Of a stretch of 46,876 nt of DNA, positions 1-10,614 are shown one piece after another (positions within the stretch are counted from its first letter, which is position 1; the number at the start of each line of letters is the position of its first letter). The stretch comes from Ascidiaceihabitans sp029251465 (GTDB taxonomy: Bacteria > Pseudomonadota > Alphaproteobacteria > Rhodobacterales > Rhodobacteraceae), in assembly GCF_042932805.1 (NCBI RefSeq), contig NZ_CP170636.1:1-46876 (forward strand), written 5' to 3'. Below the pieces are notes generated by a model. It made no database searches. It was not told the DNA's origin and saw nothing but the letters and a program-made list of their open reading frames with translations. The translations under genes and the position numbers were made by a program.

Positions 1-275
1 GTGACGAGATCGACCATTGGCATCAATTTGTCGCAACCGCGTCGCTGGTGCGTGGCATGATGGGGATTAGCCCGCATGCGTGGCAACACGCCCAAGACAC
101 AATGGGGCCTGAGGTGGCCGCGATCACCTGCGCCGCCATTTTGCAACGCGTGTCCGACATTCACAGCCCCGGTGGGTATCTGCGGGCATTGACCACGCGG
201 GCCGAGGCGCAAGGATTTTCACCAGGTCCGATGATTATGGCGCTGCTGAACGGCGAAAATTCCAAGGCGGCTTAA
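1..275 (+). CDS. repC: RepC replication initiator, C-terminal part (gene continues from the window end)
   Basis: This is the last part of the RepABC replication initiator, read from base 3 to the stop at 273-275 with no start of its own. Bases 1-2 complete a codon begun by the final base of the window. It carries the conserved RepC tail: a GISPHAW segment, an ILQR segment and the SPGGYLRALT motif, followed by a FSPGPM-MALL end. RepC binds and opens the plasmid origin, which in this family lies inside repC itself. Joined to the open frame starting at 45967 it gives 394 residues, close to the usual length of about 400. The in-frame fit is the main evidence that the window is a circular molecule cut inside repC. 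Identity is confident; circularity is an inference. Confidence 0.93.
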   Translation, partial: DEIDHWHQFVATASLVRGMMGISPHAWQHAQDTMGPEVAAITCAAILQRVSDIHSPGGYLRALTTRAEAQGFSPGPMIMALLNGENSKAA

Positions 276-300
276 GGCAGGATTGCGGTTGTGCGCTAGA

Positions 301-316
301 GTTGACAGCTGTCAAC
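301..316. promoter_or_regulatory. parS: parS-like 16-bp palindrome downstream of repC
   Basis: GTTGACAGCTGTCAAC is a perfect 16-bp palindrome, 25 bp after the repC stop. It fits the parS pattern known from repABC plasmids (GTT, a GC centre, AAC). An identical copy lies at 45905-45920 between repB and repC, so the two copies bracket repC. RepB, the ParB-like protein encoded here, would bind it for partition. Confidence 0.8.
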
Positions 317-342
317 TTTGGCTTCTGTGCGGCTGCGTCAAG

Positions 343-373
343 ACACACACGTTTTAGGTGCGTGTTGTTTTTT
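343..373 (+). terminator. probable terminator after repC
   Basis: A short stem of ACACG (347-351) with CGTGT (361-365) is followed by a T-rich run ending at 373. The stem is only about 5 bp, so the call is tentative, but the position just after repC and before the next gene fits. Confidence 0.4.
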
Positions 374-380
374 ATCCACA
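372..380 (+). promoter_or_regulatory. perfect DnaA box
   Basis: TTATCCACA matches the 9-bp DnaA-box consensus exactly. It overlaps the end of the T-run of the putative repC terminator and lies 97 bp after the repC stop. It may contribute to origin function; only one perfect copy was noticed. Confidence 0.55.
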
Positions 381-538
381 GGTTTGGGCGCGTGCAGCGA
401 AACGCCAAAAAACTGTTGCCGGGCCAAAGGTTAAGTGTAAACTTGGCAAAAATCCGCCTACTTTTCTAGGTGGTGTCTGTTTCAAAGCGCGTTTTTTAAA
501 AAAAACCATTCCTGCCATTTATGGCCAAAGGGGTTCTC

Positions 539-3500
539 ATGCACCGTATTCAATTCGTCACCGACCATGTTCAAAGCAAGATTGGGGCGACACACAAACG
601 CGCAGCTGCATGGATGACCTTGGCGCTGATGTGGTTGATGTCAGCGACGTTTGTCGCAGCGCAGCCCACATTCACCCAAAGCTTTTCGCCTTCATCGATT
701 TCGTTTCTCAGCACATCGACGCTGGTTTACACGATCGATAACTCAGGCCAGACGGACAACATTACAAATTTGTCGTTTTCAGACACGCTAACATCCGGGA
801 TCAGGATCACCGGGGCGGGGTCGTCAACCTGTGGCAGCGCATCCTTTCCGCCCAGCATAACTGTGGATGAGAGTTCTGGTGACATCTTGTTTTCGAGCTT
901 TGGTTTTAACAACCCGGGGTTTTACGCGCTGGCTGCAGGTGCGACCTGTACCGTCACGATTCCGGTCAGGGGTGAGGCGGTTGGCCCGTTGGTCAACACA
1001 TCCAGTGATCTGACGTATCAGATCAACGGGGTTGGCACCAATCTGACAGTGGCTGGTGCCAGCGGAACGCTGACCGTACAAGGCGTCCCAGCTGACGCGC
1101 CGTTTATGACCAAAGCTTATGATGCAACAACCGTTGATCAGGGCGCAACTGTGTCTGTAACATATTCGATGTTAAACACGTCACGCACCGAAGATCTGAC
1201 TGATCTGGCCGTTACAGATGTTTTGAATGATACAATCGCTGGTTTCACGTTTACATCGCTCGACGCCAACACCTGTGGCGGTGCGGTTTCGGGGGCGGGC
1301 ACCACAACCCTTAGCCTTGCTGGTGGTGTTCTCGCGGCCGAGGCAACCTGTAGCATTACCGCGACATTGACCGTTCCGAGCGGGACAAGCGGGACATTTT
1401 CGGGAACAACGGGCGCTGTTACAGCGACATCTGCAGGTGCGCCAATCACAGGCAACCAGATCACGACCAGCCTAGAGGTGCGCGCAGATGCGGCGCCGAC
1501 GCTGGCGATGTCGTTTAGCGATGCATTGTCCGGGGGCACCACGACCGGAACATTTACGCTGACCAACCGTGCATCAAATCCATTGACGAGCGGGACATTT
1601 TCAATGGACTTTAGCCCGCCGCTGAGTGAAATGAGCCCGCCAACATACCCCGCAAACCCGTGCGGTGCAGGTTCGAATATGTTCAGCAACTCTGTCTCGG
1701 GCGTGATCTCAGCTACGCTTGTTAGTGGTAACATCGCGGCGAACGACAGCTGCGTATTTACCGTAGATTTCCCGATTTCGGCAGATCAGGCCAGCGGTTC
1801 AGTGACGTTTACGACAAGTGACCCAAGCGGCACGATCAGCGGAACAACAGTGACCGGCGTTGGTACCTCAGCGACGTTTGCTATTGGCGGCGGGCAAAAC
1901 GCATCCTTTAGCAAAAGCTTTTCCGGCGACACGATGCCCGGCAGTACCGTGGATCTGACGTTTGATATTGTGGCCGCGGCCGAGAACTCCGCGACGATTA
2001 CGGGTCTGACATTTACCGATGATCTGGATGCGATGCTGTCTGGTGTGACCGGTCAATCCGGTACCGCGTCTGATACTTGCGGCGGCACGCTGTCGGGGTC
2101 TTCGACGTTGTCATACGCCGGTGGTTCGCTGGCGCCCGGTGCCAGCTGTGCGATCACAGTCACGTTGGATATTCCCGGGGCGGCGACCACAGGTACAGTC
2201 ACCAACACCACCAGCAATTTGACGGATACTGCGGGCCAATCCTATGGCACTGCATCGGCATCATTGGTCGTGTCCGATCTGACGTTCGATTTGGAATACA
2301 CCGATGATCCAGTGATCGCGGGCGCAACGGCGAACCTTGTTTTCACCATCCAGAACAATAACGCTTCATTAGATGCAACGGGTTTGATCTTTACCTACAA
2401 CCTGTCCAGCATCGGGGGCGGGGTCGTCGCGACCGGAACACCGGTTTCGGCCTGTGGCGGTTCACTGTCGGGCACAAGCTTTCTCATCTATTCTGGCGGA
2501 ACGGCGGCTGCGAACGGATCATGTGTCATTTCGGTTCCGGTCAGCGTACCCTCGTCAATCGCGAGCGGCACCTACAACACGTCCACATCCAGCCTGAACG
2601 CAACGGTCAACGGCTCATCCGTGGTGGCCCCTGCGGCGGCAGGCGCGTTGGTCGTCGAGACAGCAACGTTGCTCGTGTCCGAAGCATTCGCCAGCTCTAC
2701 TTTGGCCGGCCAAACCGTTGTCCACAGCTATACCATCGAAAACCAAAGCGGCACTGCGGCAAGCGCAATTACACTAGACGGTGATCTGACGACATTGGTG
2801 ACAGGTGCGACGTTTGGTTCTATCGGCACGGACACGTGCGGATTTACGGCTGGCGGGGTTGGTTCAACTGCACCCGCGCTAACCGGCGGCAGCCTTGCGG
2901 CGGGCGCATCCTGTAGCGTTGAATTGAACTATGCGATTGCGGGCGGCACGGCGGCCGGGACGTATCCGTATTCTGCAACCAGCGTGACTGGCACCGTTGG
3001 CGGCTTGGCCGTGACGGGCAACGCATCGGCTTCGTCGCTGATCGTGACGGCAACCGCCGAGGCGATCTTTAGCAAGTCATTTTCCCCAAGCACAATCAAT
3101 GTCGGCGGATCTAGCACGCTGACCTACACGATCGACAATCCGGTTGGCGGCGCGACGCTAAGCAACCTTGAATTCCTGGATGACGTTGGTGGCACCATCA
3201 CCGGGGCCACGTTGTCGGGCGTCCCGGGGGCAGGGGCCTGCGGTGCTGGGTCGACTGTGTCCGGCACTTCGTCGATTTCATTGACAGGCGGCACACTAAC
3301 AGCGGGCCAAAGCTGTTCGTTCACAGTGACCGTAACTGTTGATGCCAGCGGGTCAGGCGCGTCGTACACAAGCACCTCTAGTGTGCTGAACGAAAACGGC
3401 TTGCCCGTGGCATCCGCCCAGACGGCTGTTCTGAACGTCAATGACAGCCCACCGTTGTTTTCTGAATCCATCGCGCCTGCAACAATCGCGCAGGGCGGTG

Positions 3501-6500
3501 CGGCGTTGATCACGTACACGATCAACAACACGGCGGGTTCGGCGGCCATTGCCGGTATCTCGTTTACAGACAGCGTTCCAACGTCAGCATTGATCGCATC
3601 AACACCTGCGGCGACAAATTCATGCGGCGGCACCTTGGGCGCAACAGCAGGCGGCAGCGCGATTTCGCTAAGCGGCGCGACCGTCGGGGCAGGAGCCAGC
3701 TGTAGCGTCACAATTCCGGTTACATCTGTAACTATTGGCGCGGCCAGCAGCACATCCAGCATTCTGACCACAGCCGTAGGCAACAGCGCTGCGGTGTCTG
3801 GCGCTTTGACTGTGACGGCAGCACCGGCACCGACGCTTGCGACCGTATTTTCACCGGACTCGATTGTCGAAGGGGCCACATCTGTTGTCACCTACACGAT
3901 CAACAATTCCGTCGCTTTGATTGATGCGACGTCACTCAGCCTGTCCAACAATCTGCCCAGCAACATTGTCATTCTGGCATCACCGGCCCCAAGCACAACC
4001 TGTACGGGTGGCACGCTGACGGCGGCCGAAGGGTCGTCTGCAATGTCTTACGCGGGCGGCACCGTCGCTGCGGGGGCCAGCTGTACTATCTCCATGACCG
4101 TGCTTTCGGCTGTGGACGGTGCGTACACCAACCTGACGGGCGACCTCACGTCGTCCCTTGGCAACAGCGGCACGGCGTCTGACTTGTTGACCGTCACCGA
4201 AACGCCAGCACCTTTGGCGACGCAAGTGATCGCGCCAAGCACGGTTGTTCAGGGCGGCGAAGCGCAAGTCACCTTTAGCATCGACAACACGGCGGGTTTG
4301 ATCCCGGCCACCGGCATGAGCTTTAACAACGCGTTGCCAAACGGCATCATCGTGGCCCCGACGCCCGGCGTGATCAACGGCTGTGGCGGGACGTTTTCAG
4401 CAGTAGCGGGCGCAACCAGCATCGGGTTGACCAGCGGCACCGTGGCGGCCGGCGCAAGTTGTGACATTTCAGTGACCTTGCGCAGCGTGACGGCAGGCTT
4501 AAAAACGAACGCACCCGGGGTTTTGGTCACCGATTTCACCAACAACGGGTCGTTCTTGACCGCGTCTTTGACCGTGACAGCGGCCCCGGCGCCGACGTTG
4601 TCCACGTGGTTTTCACCCAGCTCGATTCCGCAGGGCGGCACGTCGACGTTGACCATCAACATTTCCAACGCCGGTTCGTTGCACGACCTGACGAACATGA
4701 CGATTTACAACAACGACCTGCCACCAGGTGCGACGCACACCACGCCCAGCAACCAATCCACAACCTGTGGGGCGGCGACCCTTGGGGGCACGCTTGGTGG
4801 CGACATCGCGCGTTTGTCGATCACGGGTGGTACGTTGGCGGCAGGGGCATCGTGCCAAATTACGGCCGTTGTGACGACTGAAGCCTTAGGTCCCTCGATC
4901 TTTACGACAGGTACGCTTTCGTCATCGGCGCCGACAACGACAACGGCCAGCGCGAGCTTTGAGGTGACATTGGCCCCGTTGCCGGTGTTTACCCAAGCGT
5001 TTTCGCCTGCCACCATTGCCGAAGGTGCGACGTCGACCCTGACCTTTACCATCGACAACACCGGCAGCCTGATTGACGCGACCTCACTCGTGTTCTCGAA
5101 CACCTTTCCGACCGGCTTGACGCTGGCTGCTAGCCCAAACGTGGCGACAACCTGTACCGGCGGAGCAGTTACTGGCAACAGCAGCTCGGTTGGCTATTCC
5201 TTCGGCAATGTTGCAGCCGGCGCAAGCTGTACGTTTTCGGCAGACGTCACGTCTGTTGCTGATGCGACCTACACCAACCTGTCGGGCGATCTGAACTCGA
5301 ACCGCGGCAGTTCCGGCACGTCGACCGCTGACCTGATTGTGACGCCGTCACCGACGCCAGTGTTCACGATGGCCCTTGCGCCGACCTCAGTTATTCAGGG
5401 TGCGGAAACGCGCGTGACGCTGAACATCGACAACTCAGGGTCGCTTTTGGCGGCGACGTCTTTGGCGTCTAGTCTGACCTTGCCTGCGGGCGTTTCGGTG
5501 GCCTCGAATCCGGTTCCGACAGGTGATTGTGTGGGCGGTACTTTGGTTCCGATCACGGGCGGTGCATCCTTTACCGGCGGCAGTGTGCCCGCAGGAAGCA
5601 GCTGTAGCGTGGCGTTCAACGTGATTACCGCCGAAAGCGGCACGCGCACGTTCACCACCGCTGATCTAACGTCGAGCCTTGGCAATTCCGGCACCGCAAC
5701 CGCAGACCTGACGATCACAGCAGCGCCGATCCCGACCTTCGGCAAAGCGTTTGACGTGGCCAGCATGGAACAAGGCGACGTTGCGACGCTGACCTTTACC
5801 ATCGGCAACACCGGCGCGCTTGTGCCTGCGACGGCTGGATCATTCACTGACACGTTCCCGGCCAACATGACGGTCGCAGCAGTGCCCAACGCGTTCGCGT
5901 CCTGTACCTCTTCGCAATCATCGGTCGGGACGTTTTCGCCAGTCGGCGGGGCGGGGTCTGTTTCGGTCGCGACCAACACAGTCGCGGCGGGTGAAACCTG
6001 TACCTATTCCGTCGACATCACAGTGGTCGAGGACGGATCGGTGACGAACACCTCTTCTGGCTACGCGTCGTCTTTGGGCACCACGGCCCCTGCGGTTGCG
6101 TCGATCAACATCACGCCAGCAGACATACCTGCGTTTTCCAAAGCGTTTTCACCAAGCACGGTTGAACAAGGCGGGGTATCAACCCTGACGCTGACCATGA
6201 GCAACGCGACGGGGCTCGTTTCGGCCACGAGCGGCGCGTTCACGGACAGTTTCCCGGCGTCCATGCGTGTGGCGCCAACACCGAACCTGAATGCCAGCTG
6301 TACCACTGGCGCGTCGTCGTTCGGCACCACCAGCGCTGTGGCAGGGGCGACGAACGTTTCTGCATCGCAAATCACCATCAACCCAGGCGACACCTGTACG
6401 TTTGTGGTGGATGTTGTGACCGAAAACACGGGCGCTGCGGTCAACACGTCCGGGAATTTCACGTCCTTCTTGGGCGACAGCGGGGTTGCCACTGCAACGC

Positions 6501-9500
6501 TTAGCGTCACCGCAGCGGCGGCACCCACGTTGGTGAAATCGCTTGCACCGACCAGCATCGTTCAGGGCGGCGTGTCCACGCTTAGCTTTACCGCTGACAA
6601 CTCAACTGCGCTGGTTTCGGCCACCGCAGGCGCGTTCGGCGACACATTCCCGACGGGTCTGGTGATTGCTGCCACGCCGAACCTGACGTCCAGCTGTACA
6701 ACAGCGGGATCCGTCACCGGCACGACCACCGGCACGGCGGGGGCAGGGACCTACGCGGTGTCCGGCATGACGTTAGAGGCGGGCGCGTCCTGTACCTACA
6801 CCGTTGACGTGACTGCGGCGACTGACGGCGCGTTTTCAATCCCGGCGACCAGCTTTTCAACCAGCCTCGGGGGTGTCGGTGCGACGGCGGCAACGCTGGC
6901 CGTGACTGCCGCACCCGAACCTGGTTTCAGCAAAGCGTTTGGTGTGGCCAGCATTGTGCAAGGCGACGTTACATCGCTGACCTTTACGATCGACAACGCG
7001 GCGTCCTTGGTGGATGCGACGGCTGTTGGCTTTGGCGACACATTCCCGACGGGCATGACCATTGCGACGCCGTCTAACGCTGCAACCACCTGTACGGGTG
7101 GCACGATCACGGCAACGGCGGGCGAGGGCAGCATGAGCTATTCTGGCGGCACCGTGTCCACGGCGACCAGCTGTAATGTGTCCTTGGATGTGACCTCGAG
7201 AACCGTCGGATCGGCGAACAACGTGTCGGACGCATTGGCGACTTCGCTTAGCAGCACGCCCCAAGTGGCCACTGCGACGTTGGGTGTCACAGCGGCGCCA
7301 ATCCTTGGTTTCACAAAGAACTATACGCCAGACACGATTGAACAAGGGACGAACACCACCGCAGTCTATGTTATCGACAATAGCGCGGCCTTGATCGATG
7401 CAACCTCTGTTGCCTTTAGCGACACGCTGCCTACGGGGGCGGTGATTGCCACGCCAAACGGGGTAACCAACACCTGTGGCGGCACGCTGGCTGCGCCACA
7501 AGGCGGAGCATCGATCACGCTGACCGGTGCCGGTATTCTTGCGGGGGCAACCTGCCAAATCGAAGTCGACGTGATCGCATCAGACGTCAGTAGCACGTCA
7601 CTTTCCACGTCAGATCTGACATCCGCAGACTTTGCCAGCACCGATGGTGTCGCGGCATCGTTGACGGTGACGGCGGCTGCATTGCCCGGTTTTGCCAAGG
7701 TGTTCGCACCGGACACAATCGTTCAGGGCGGGATCAGCACGCTAACCTTTACCATCAACAACGCAACCGCGTTTGTGCCGGCAACGGCTCTGGATTTTAC
7801 CGACACGATGCCCACGGGCATGGTGGTTGCGGACACGCCAAACGCGGCGACCACCTGTAGTGCGGGGACGCTGACGGCCACGGCGGGCAGCGGCGTTGTC
7901 AGCTACACGGGCGGGACGCTGAACATGGCGGCAACCTGTACGGTAAGCGTCGATGTCACGGCCGAAGACGTGGCGACCCTGAACAACGTGTCGGGCGCAT
8001 TGACGTCCAGCCTTGGCGACAGCGGCACGGCCAGCGACACGCTGACTGTGACAAGCGCGCCGGTGCTGGTGTTCAGCAAAGCGTTCGGGGCCACCAGCAT
8101 TGTGCAAGGCAGCGTTGTCACACTGACGCACACAATCGATAACAGCGCGGCACTGATCGATGCGCAGTCGTTGGCCTTTGCCGAAGCGCTGCCAGCGGGT
8201 GCGACGATCGCAACCCCGTCCAACGCTGCGACAACCTGTTCCAGCGCGACCCTTGCGGCGGTTTCAGGGGACGACAACTACCAGCTTTCAGGCGGCGAAA
8301 TCGATCCGGGTGCGACCTGTACTGTCAGCGTCGACATCACGGCGACAACTGTCGGGAATGTCACAACACTGGGTGGCGATCTGACGTCGACCCGCGTTGC
8401 GGTCACACCGGTTCAGGCCACATTCGCGGTGACTGCCGCGACGGCCCCAACCTTTGCCAAGGCGTTTTCGCCTGCGTCGATCAGTCAAAACGACGTCAGC
8501 ACGTTGACCCTGACGATGGACAACTCGTCGGCCTTGGTCGATGCCACCAGTGCAGCGTTTTCCGATGGGTTCCCGACGGGCATGACCATTGCAACGGTTC
8601 CAAACCTGTCGACCACCTGTACGGGTGGCACGCTGGCAGGGGCCTCTGGTGCGGCAGCAGTGTCGTATTCAGGCGGGACCATTCCTGCGGGCGCGTCGTG
8701 TACGGTTCAGGTCGATGTGACGACAAACACGACGGGGGCCGCCAACAACGTTTCTGGCGACCTGACAACCAGCCTTGGCAACAGCGGCAACGCATTGGCG
8801 ACGCTGACGGTTCAAGTCGCGGGCGCACCTGAGTTCACGAACGAATACGTGCCGGCGCAAATCGTCGAAGGTGGCAGCACGACGCTGCGGTTTACGATCG
8901 ACAACTCGGGCAACTTTGTACCTGTCGGCGGCGTTGGGTTTAACACCAACTTGCCTAACGGCCTGTCAGTTGCCGGGGCGACAGGGTTTGGCACGACGGG
9001 AATGTCCACCACATGCGGCGGCACAGTAACGGCCCCGGCTGGTGCCACGTCCGTGAGCTTTGCCGGCGGGTCCGTGGCTGCGGCATCCATCTGTACGGTT
9101 TCGGTGCCTGTGACCTCGACTGCGGTCGGGACATTGGGGGCGGTTACAGGGTCTTTGACCTCTGACTTTGGCGGCGCGACGATCAGTGCGGCGGCCGGGT
9201 CCAGCCCACTTGTGGTGACCACCGACCCCGAAGGTCGCGTGACGTTCATTCAGCAATCACCATCCGATGCGATGTTCAGCTTTGCCTCTTCCGAAGCCGC
9301 GCTGAACTTTGCGATTTCCACGACGGGCGGCACGGGCAGCTCTGGCGCGATTTCGGTCACGGCAGGCACTTATGTGATTACGCAAACGCGCCCCTCGGGG
9401 TTCGGGAATACATCGCTTAGCTGTTCTGACGCCGACAGCACTGTGGATGTTTTGGGCGGGGTTGTGACCTTGCGATTGGCCTCGGCGGAAAACGTGACCT

Positions 9501-10591
9501 GCACGTTTAACAGCGGCGATTCCGCGACCTTGGCCACCGAGACGATCAATTCGTTCCTGAGCCGTCGCAACAACCTGTTGCTGTCCAACGGGCCAACGCG
9601 CGGACGTCGTTTGTCACGCCTGAGCCAAGGCATCGGGACAAGCCAAACGCTGTCGTTCCAAAAGGGCGATCTGAAATCCATTTCGCCGGTCAACTTTAAC
9701 CTGTTGTCGTTGGGGTCGGGCAGCTACAGCCTGTCCACATCGCTTAGCCAGGTCGAGCGGGCAGGGACCATGTTTGCCCTCGCGCATGACGGCGATGATG
9801 ACTTTACCCAGACGCTTAAGAACCGTCGTTATGACGTTTGGTTTGAAGCGCATTATTCCAAGTTCAAAGGATCAGGCGGGGCCGATGGCCACTTTGGCGT
9901 TGCGTATTTCGGGGTCGATTATCTGGTGAACAACGATGTGCTTGCCGGCTTTATGCTGCAATTTGACAGCCTCGAGGACGTGTCGGCGGCCAACAATACT
10001 TCGGTTGACGGGTCGGGTTGGATGGCGGGGCCGTATGTGACGGCGCGCCTTGCACCGAACCTGATCCTGGATGGTCGCTTTGCGATTGGTCAGTCCAACA
10101 ACGACATTACCACGGCACTGAGTTCGGGTAATTTCGACACCAACCGTTGGCTGTTGGATGTGAACCTGTCGGGCGATTTCGACTATAAAAACTGGGTGAT
10201 TTCGCCGAATTTGAACATCAGCTACATCGAGGATCGCCAGCATGCGTTCACGGATTCGCTGAATGCTGTGGTACCTGAACAGACCGTGTCGCTGGGGCAA
10301 ATCAAGATCGGTCCGACCTTTAGCACGTCGTACGTGACGACCAACAAAGTGACCGTGCAGCCGTCGTTTACGCTGAACGGGATCTACAACTTTGGCAACC
10401 GGAAGGGGCCTGTGATCGCCAACGATACGGCGGACGAAAGCAACGGGTTCCGGGGTCGTGTCGAGGCGGCGGTCAAGCTGACCAACCGTCAGGGCACGCA
10501 GCTGGATTTCGGCGCGAACTACGATGGTATCGGCAAGTCGGATTTCGAAAGCTGGGGCCTGAAACTGGGTCTACGTATCCCGCTGCAATAA
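539..10591 (+). CDS. giant repeat surface protein with C-terminal autotransporter-like beta-barrel
   Basis: A 3350-residue exported protein. The ATG at 539 is preferred over the in-frame ATG at 521 because AAAGGGG sits about 5 bases before it. An extended signal peptide of about 41 residues ends VAA, just before QP. About 22 tandem Ig-like repeats of roughly 129 residues follow, from about 660 to 9230. Each opens with a pattern like F-x-K-x-FSPxxI-xxGxxSTLTFTIDN and has two conserved cysteines (TCxGGT and AGASC), a likely disulphide. They resemble DUF11-type repeats. A short beta-rich domain comes next, and the last ~280 residues alternate like the strands of an outer-membrane barrel. The last residue is Gln rather than the usual Phe or Trp. 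Family logic suggests a type V secreted adhesin; the ligand is unknown. A strong terminator follows. Confidence 0.85.
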   Translation: MHRIQFVTDHVQSKIGATHKRAAAWMTLALMWLMSATFVAAQPTFTQSFSPSSISFLSTSTLVYTIDNSGQTDNITNLSFSDTLTSGIRITGAGSSTCGSASFPPSITVDESSGDILFSSFGFNNPGFYALAAGATCTVTIPVRGEAVGPLVNTSSDLTYQINGVGTNLTVAGASGTLTVQGVPADAPFMTKAYDATTVDQGATVSVTYSMLNTSRTEDLTDLAVTDVLNDTIAGFTFTSLDANTCGGAVSGAGTTTLSLAGGVLAAEATCSITATLTVPSGTSGTFSGTTGAVTATSAGAPITGNQITTSLEVRADAAPTLAMSFSDALSGGTTTGTFTLTNRASNPLTSGTFSMDFSPPLSEMSPPTYPANPCGAGSNMFSNSVSGVISATLVSGNIAANDSCVFTVDFPISADQASGSVTFTTSDPSGTISGTTVTGVGTSATFAIGGGQNASFSKSFSGDTMPGSTVDLTFDIVAAAENSATITGLTFTDDLDAMLSGVTGQSGTASDTCGGTLSGSSTLSYAGGSLAPGASCAITVTLDIPGAATTGTVTNTTSNLTDTAGQSYGTASASLVVSDLTFDLEYTDDPVIAGATANLVFTIQNNNASLDATGLIFTYNLSSIGGGVVATGTPVSACGGSLSGTSFLIYSGGTAAANGSCVISVPVSVPSSIASGTYNTSTSSLNATVNGSSVVAPAAAGALVVETATLLVSEAFASSTLAGQTVVHSYTIENQSGTAASAITLDGDLTTLVTGATFGSIGTDTCGFTAGGVGSTAPALTGGSLAAGASCSVELNYAIAGGTAAGTYPYSATSVTGTVGGLAVTGNASASSLIVTATAEAIFSKSFSPSTINVGGSSTLTYTIDNPVGGATLSNLEFLDDVGGTITGATLSGVPGAGACGAGSTVSGTSSISLTGGTLTAGQSCSFTVTVTVDASGSGASYTSTSSVLNENGLPVASAQTAVLNVNDSPPLFSESIAPATIAQGGAALITYTINNTAGSAAIAGISFTDSVPTSALIASTPAATNSCGGTLGATAGGSAISLSGATVGAGASCSVTIPVTSVTIGAASSTSSILTTAVGNSAAVSGALTVTAAPAPTLATVFSPDSIVEGATSVVTYTINNSVALIDATSLSLSNNLPSNIVILASPAPSTTCTGGTLTAAEGSSAMSYAGGTVAAGASCTISMTVLSAVDGAYTNLTGDLTSSLGNSGTASDLLTVTETPAPLATQVIAPSTVVQGGEAQVTFSIDNTAGLIPATGMSFNNALPNGIIVAPTPGVINGCGGTFSAVAGATSIGLTSGTVAAGASCDISVTLRSVTAGLKTNAPGVLVTDFTNNGSFLTASLTVTAAPAPTLSTWFSPSSIPQGGTSTLTINISNAGSLHDLTNMTIYNNDLPPGATHTTPSNQSTTCGAATLGGTLGGDIARLSITGGTLAAGASCQITAVVTTEALGPSIFTTGTLSSSAPTTTTASASFEVTLAPLPVFTQAFSPATIAEGATSTLTFTIDNTGSLIDATSLVFSNTFPTGLTLAASPNVATTCTGGAVTGNSSSVGYSFGNVAAGASCTFSADVTSVADATYTNLSGDLNSNRGSSGTSTADLIVTPSPTPVFTMALAPTSVIQGAETRVTLNIDNSGSLLAATSLASSLTLPAGVSVASNPVPTGDCVGGTLVPITGGASFTGGSVPAGSSCSVAFNVITAESGTRTFTTADLTSSLGNSGTATADLTITAAPIPTFGKAFDVASMEQGDVATLTFTIGNTGALVPATAGSFTDTFPANMTVAAVPNAFASCTSSQSSVGTFSPVGGAGSVSVATNTVAAGETCTYSVDITVVEDGSVTNTSSGYASSLGTTAPAVASINITPADIPAFSKAFSPSTVEQGGVSTLTLTMSNATGLVSATSGAFTDSFPASMRVAPTPNLNASCTTGASSFGTTSAVAGATNVSASQITINPGDTCTFVVDVVTENTGAAVNTSGNFTSFLGDSGVATATLSVTAAAAPTLVKSLAPTSIVQGGVSTLSFTADNSTALVSATAGAFGDTFPTGLVIAATPNLTSSCTTAGSVTGTTTGTAGAGTYAVSGMTLEAGASCTYTVDVTAATDGAFSIPATSFSTSLGGVGATAATLAVTAAPEPGFSKAFGVASIVQGDVTSLTFTIDNAASLVDATAVGFGDTFPTGMTIATPSNAATTCTGGTITATAGEGSMSYSGGTVSTATSCNVSLDVTSRTVGSANNVSDALATSLSSTPQVATATLGVTAAPILGFTKNYTPDTIEQGTNTTAVYVIDNSAALIDATSVAFSDTLPTGAVIATPNGVTNTCGGTLAAPQGGASITLTGAGILAGATCQIEVDVIASDVSSTSLSTSDLTSADFASTDGVAASLTVTAAALPGFAKVFAPDTIVQGGISTLTFTINNATAFVPATALDFTDTMPTGMVVADTPNAATTCSAGTLTATAGSGVVSYTGGTLNMAATCTVSVDVTAEDVATLNNVSGALTSSLGDSGTASDTLTVTSAPVLVFSKAFGATSIVQGSVVTLTHTIDNSAALIDAQSLAFAEALPAGATIATPSNAATTCSSATLAAVSGDDNYQLSGGEIDPGATCTVSVDITATTVGNVTTLGGDLTSTRVAVTPVQATFAVTAATAPTFAKAFSPASISQNDVSTLTLTMDNSSALVDATSAAFSDGFPTGMTIATVPNLSTTCTGGTLAGASGAAAVSYSGGTIPAGASCTVQVDVTTNTTGAANNVSGDLTTSLGNSGNALATLTVQVAGAPEFTNEYVPAQIVEGGSTTLRFTIDNSGNFVPVGGVGFNTNLPNGLSVAGATGFGTTGMSTTCGGTVTAPAGATSVSFAGGSVAAASICTVSVPVTSTAVGTLGAVTGSLTSDFGGATISAAAGSSPLVVTTDPEGRVTFIQQSPSDAMFSFASSEAALNFAISTTGGTGSSGAISVTAGTYVITQTRPSGFGNTSLSCSDADSTVDVLGGVVTLRLASAENVTCTFNSGDSATLATETINSFLSRRNNLLLSNGPTRGRRLSRLSQGIGTSQTLSFQKGDLKSISPVNFNLLSLGSGSYSLSTSLSQVERAGTMFALAHDGDDDFTQTLKNRRYDVWFEAHYSKFKGSGGADGHFGVAYFGVDYLVNNDVLAGFMLQFDSLEDVSAANNTSVDGSGWMAGPYVTARLAPNLILDGRFAIGQSNNDITTALSSGNFDTNRWLLDVNLSGDFDYKNWVISPNLNISYIEDRQHAFTDSLNAVVPEQTVSLGQIKIGPTFSTSYVTTNKVTVQPSFTLNGIYNFGNRKGPVIANDTADESNGFRGRVEAAVKLTNRQGTQLDFGANYDGIGKSDFESWGLKLGLRIPLQ
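667..9230 (+). repeat. array of about 22 coding repeats of ~390 bp
   Basis: Diverged tandem repeats encode the Ig-like units of the giant surface protein. Unit starts include about 667, 4978, 5743 and 8826. The recurring stretch encodes S/T-L-T-F-T-I-D-N, and a second one encodes AGASC. The first six units differ most, and the middle units are most alike. This points to growth by unequal recombination in the centre of the array. Confidence 0.85.
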
Positions 10592-10614
10592 GTTTACGAC
10601 GCCTGAAAAATGCC

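Noticed and set aside
3124..3891. Open frame of 255 codons opposite the giant repeat gene
   Set aside because: It mirrors the G+C-rich repeats; similar shadow frames recur in step with the repeats, and none has a ribosome site.
667..9230. Regular repeats that could suggest a CRISPR array
   Set aside because: The units are about 390 bp, diverged and coding, with no short identical repeats or spacers.
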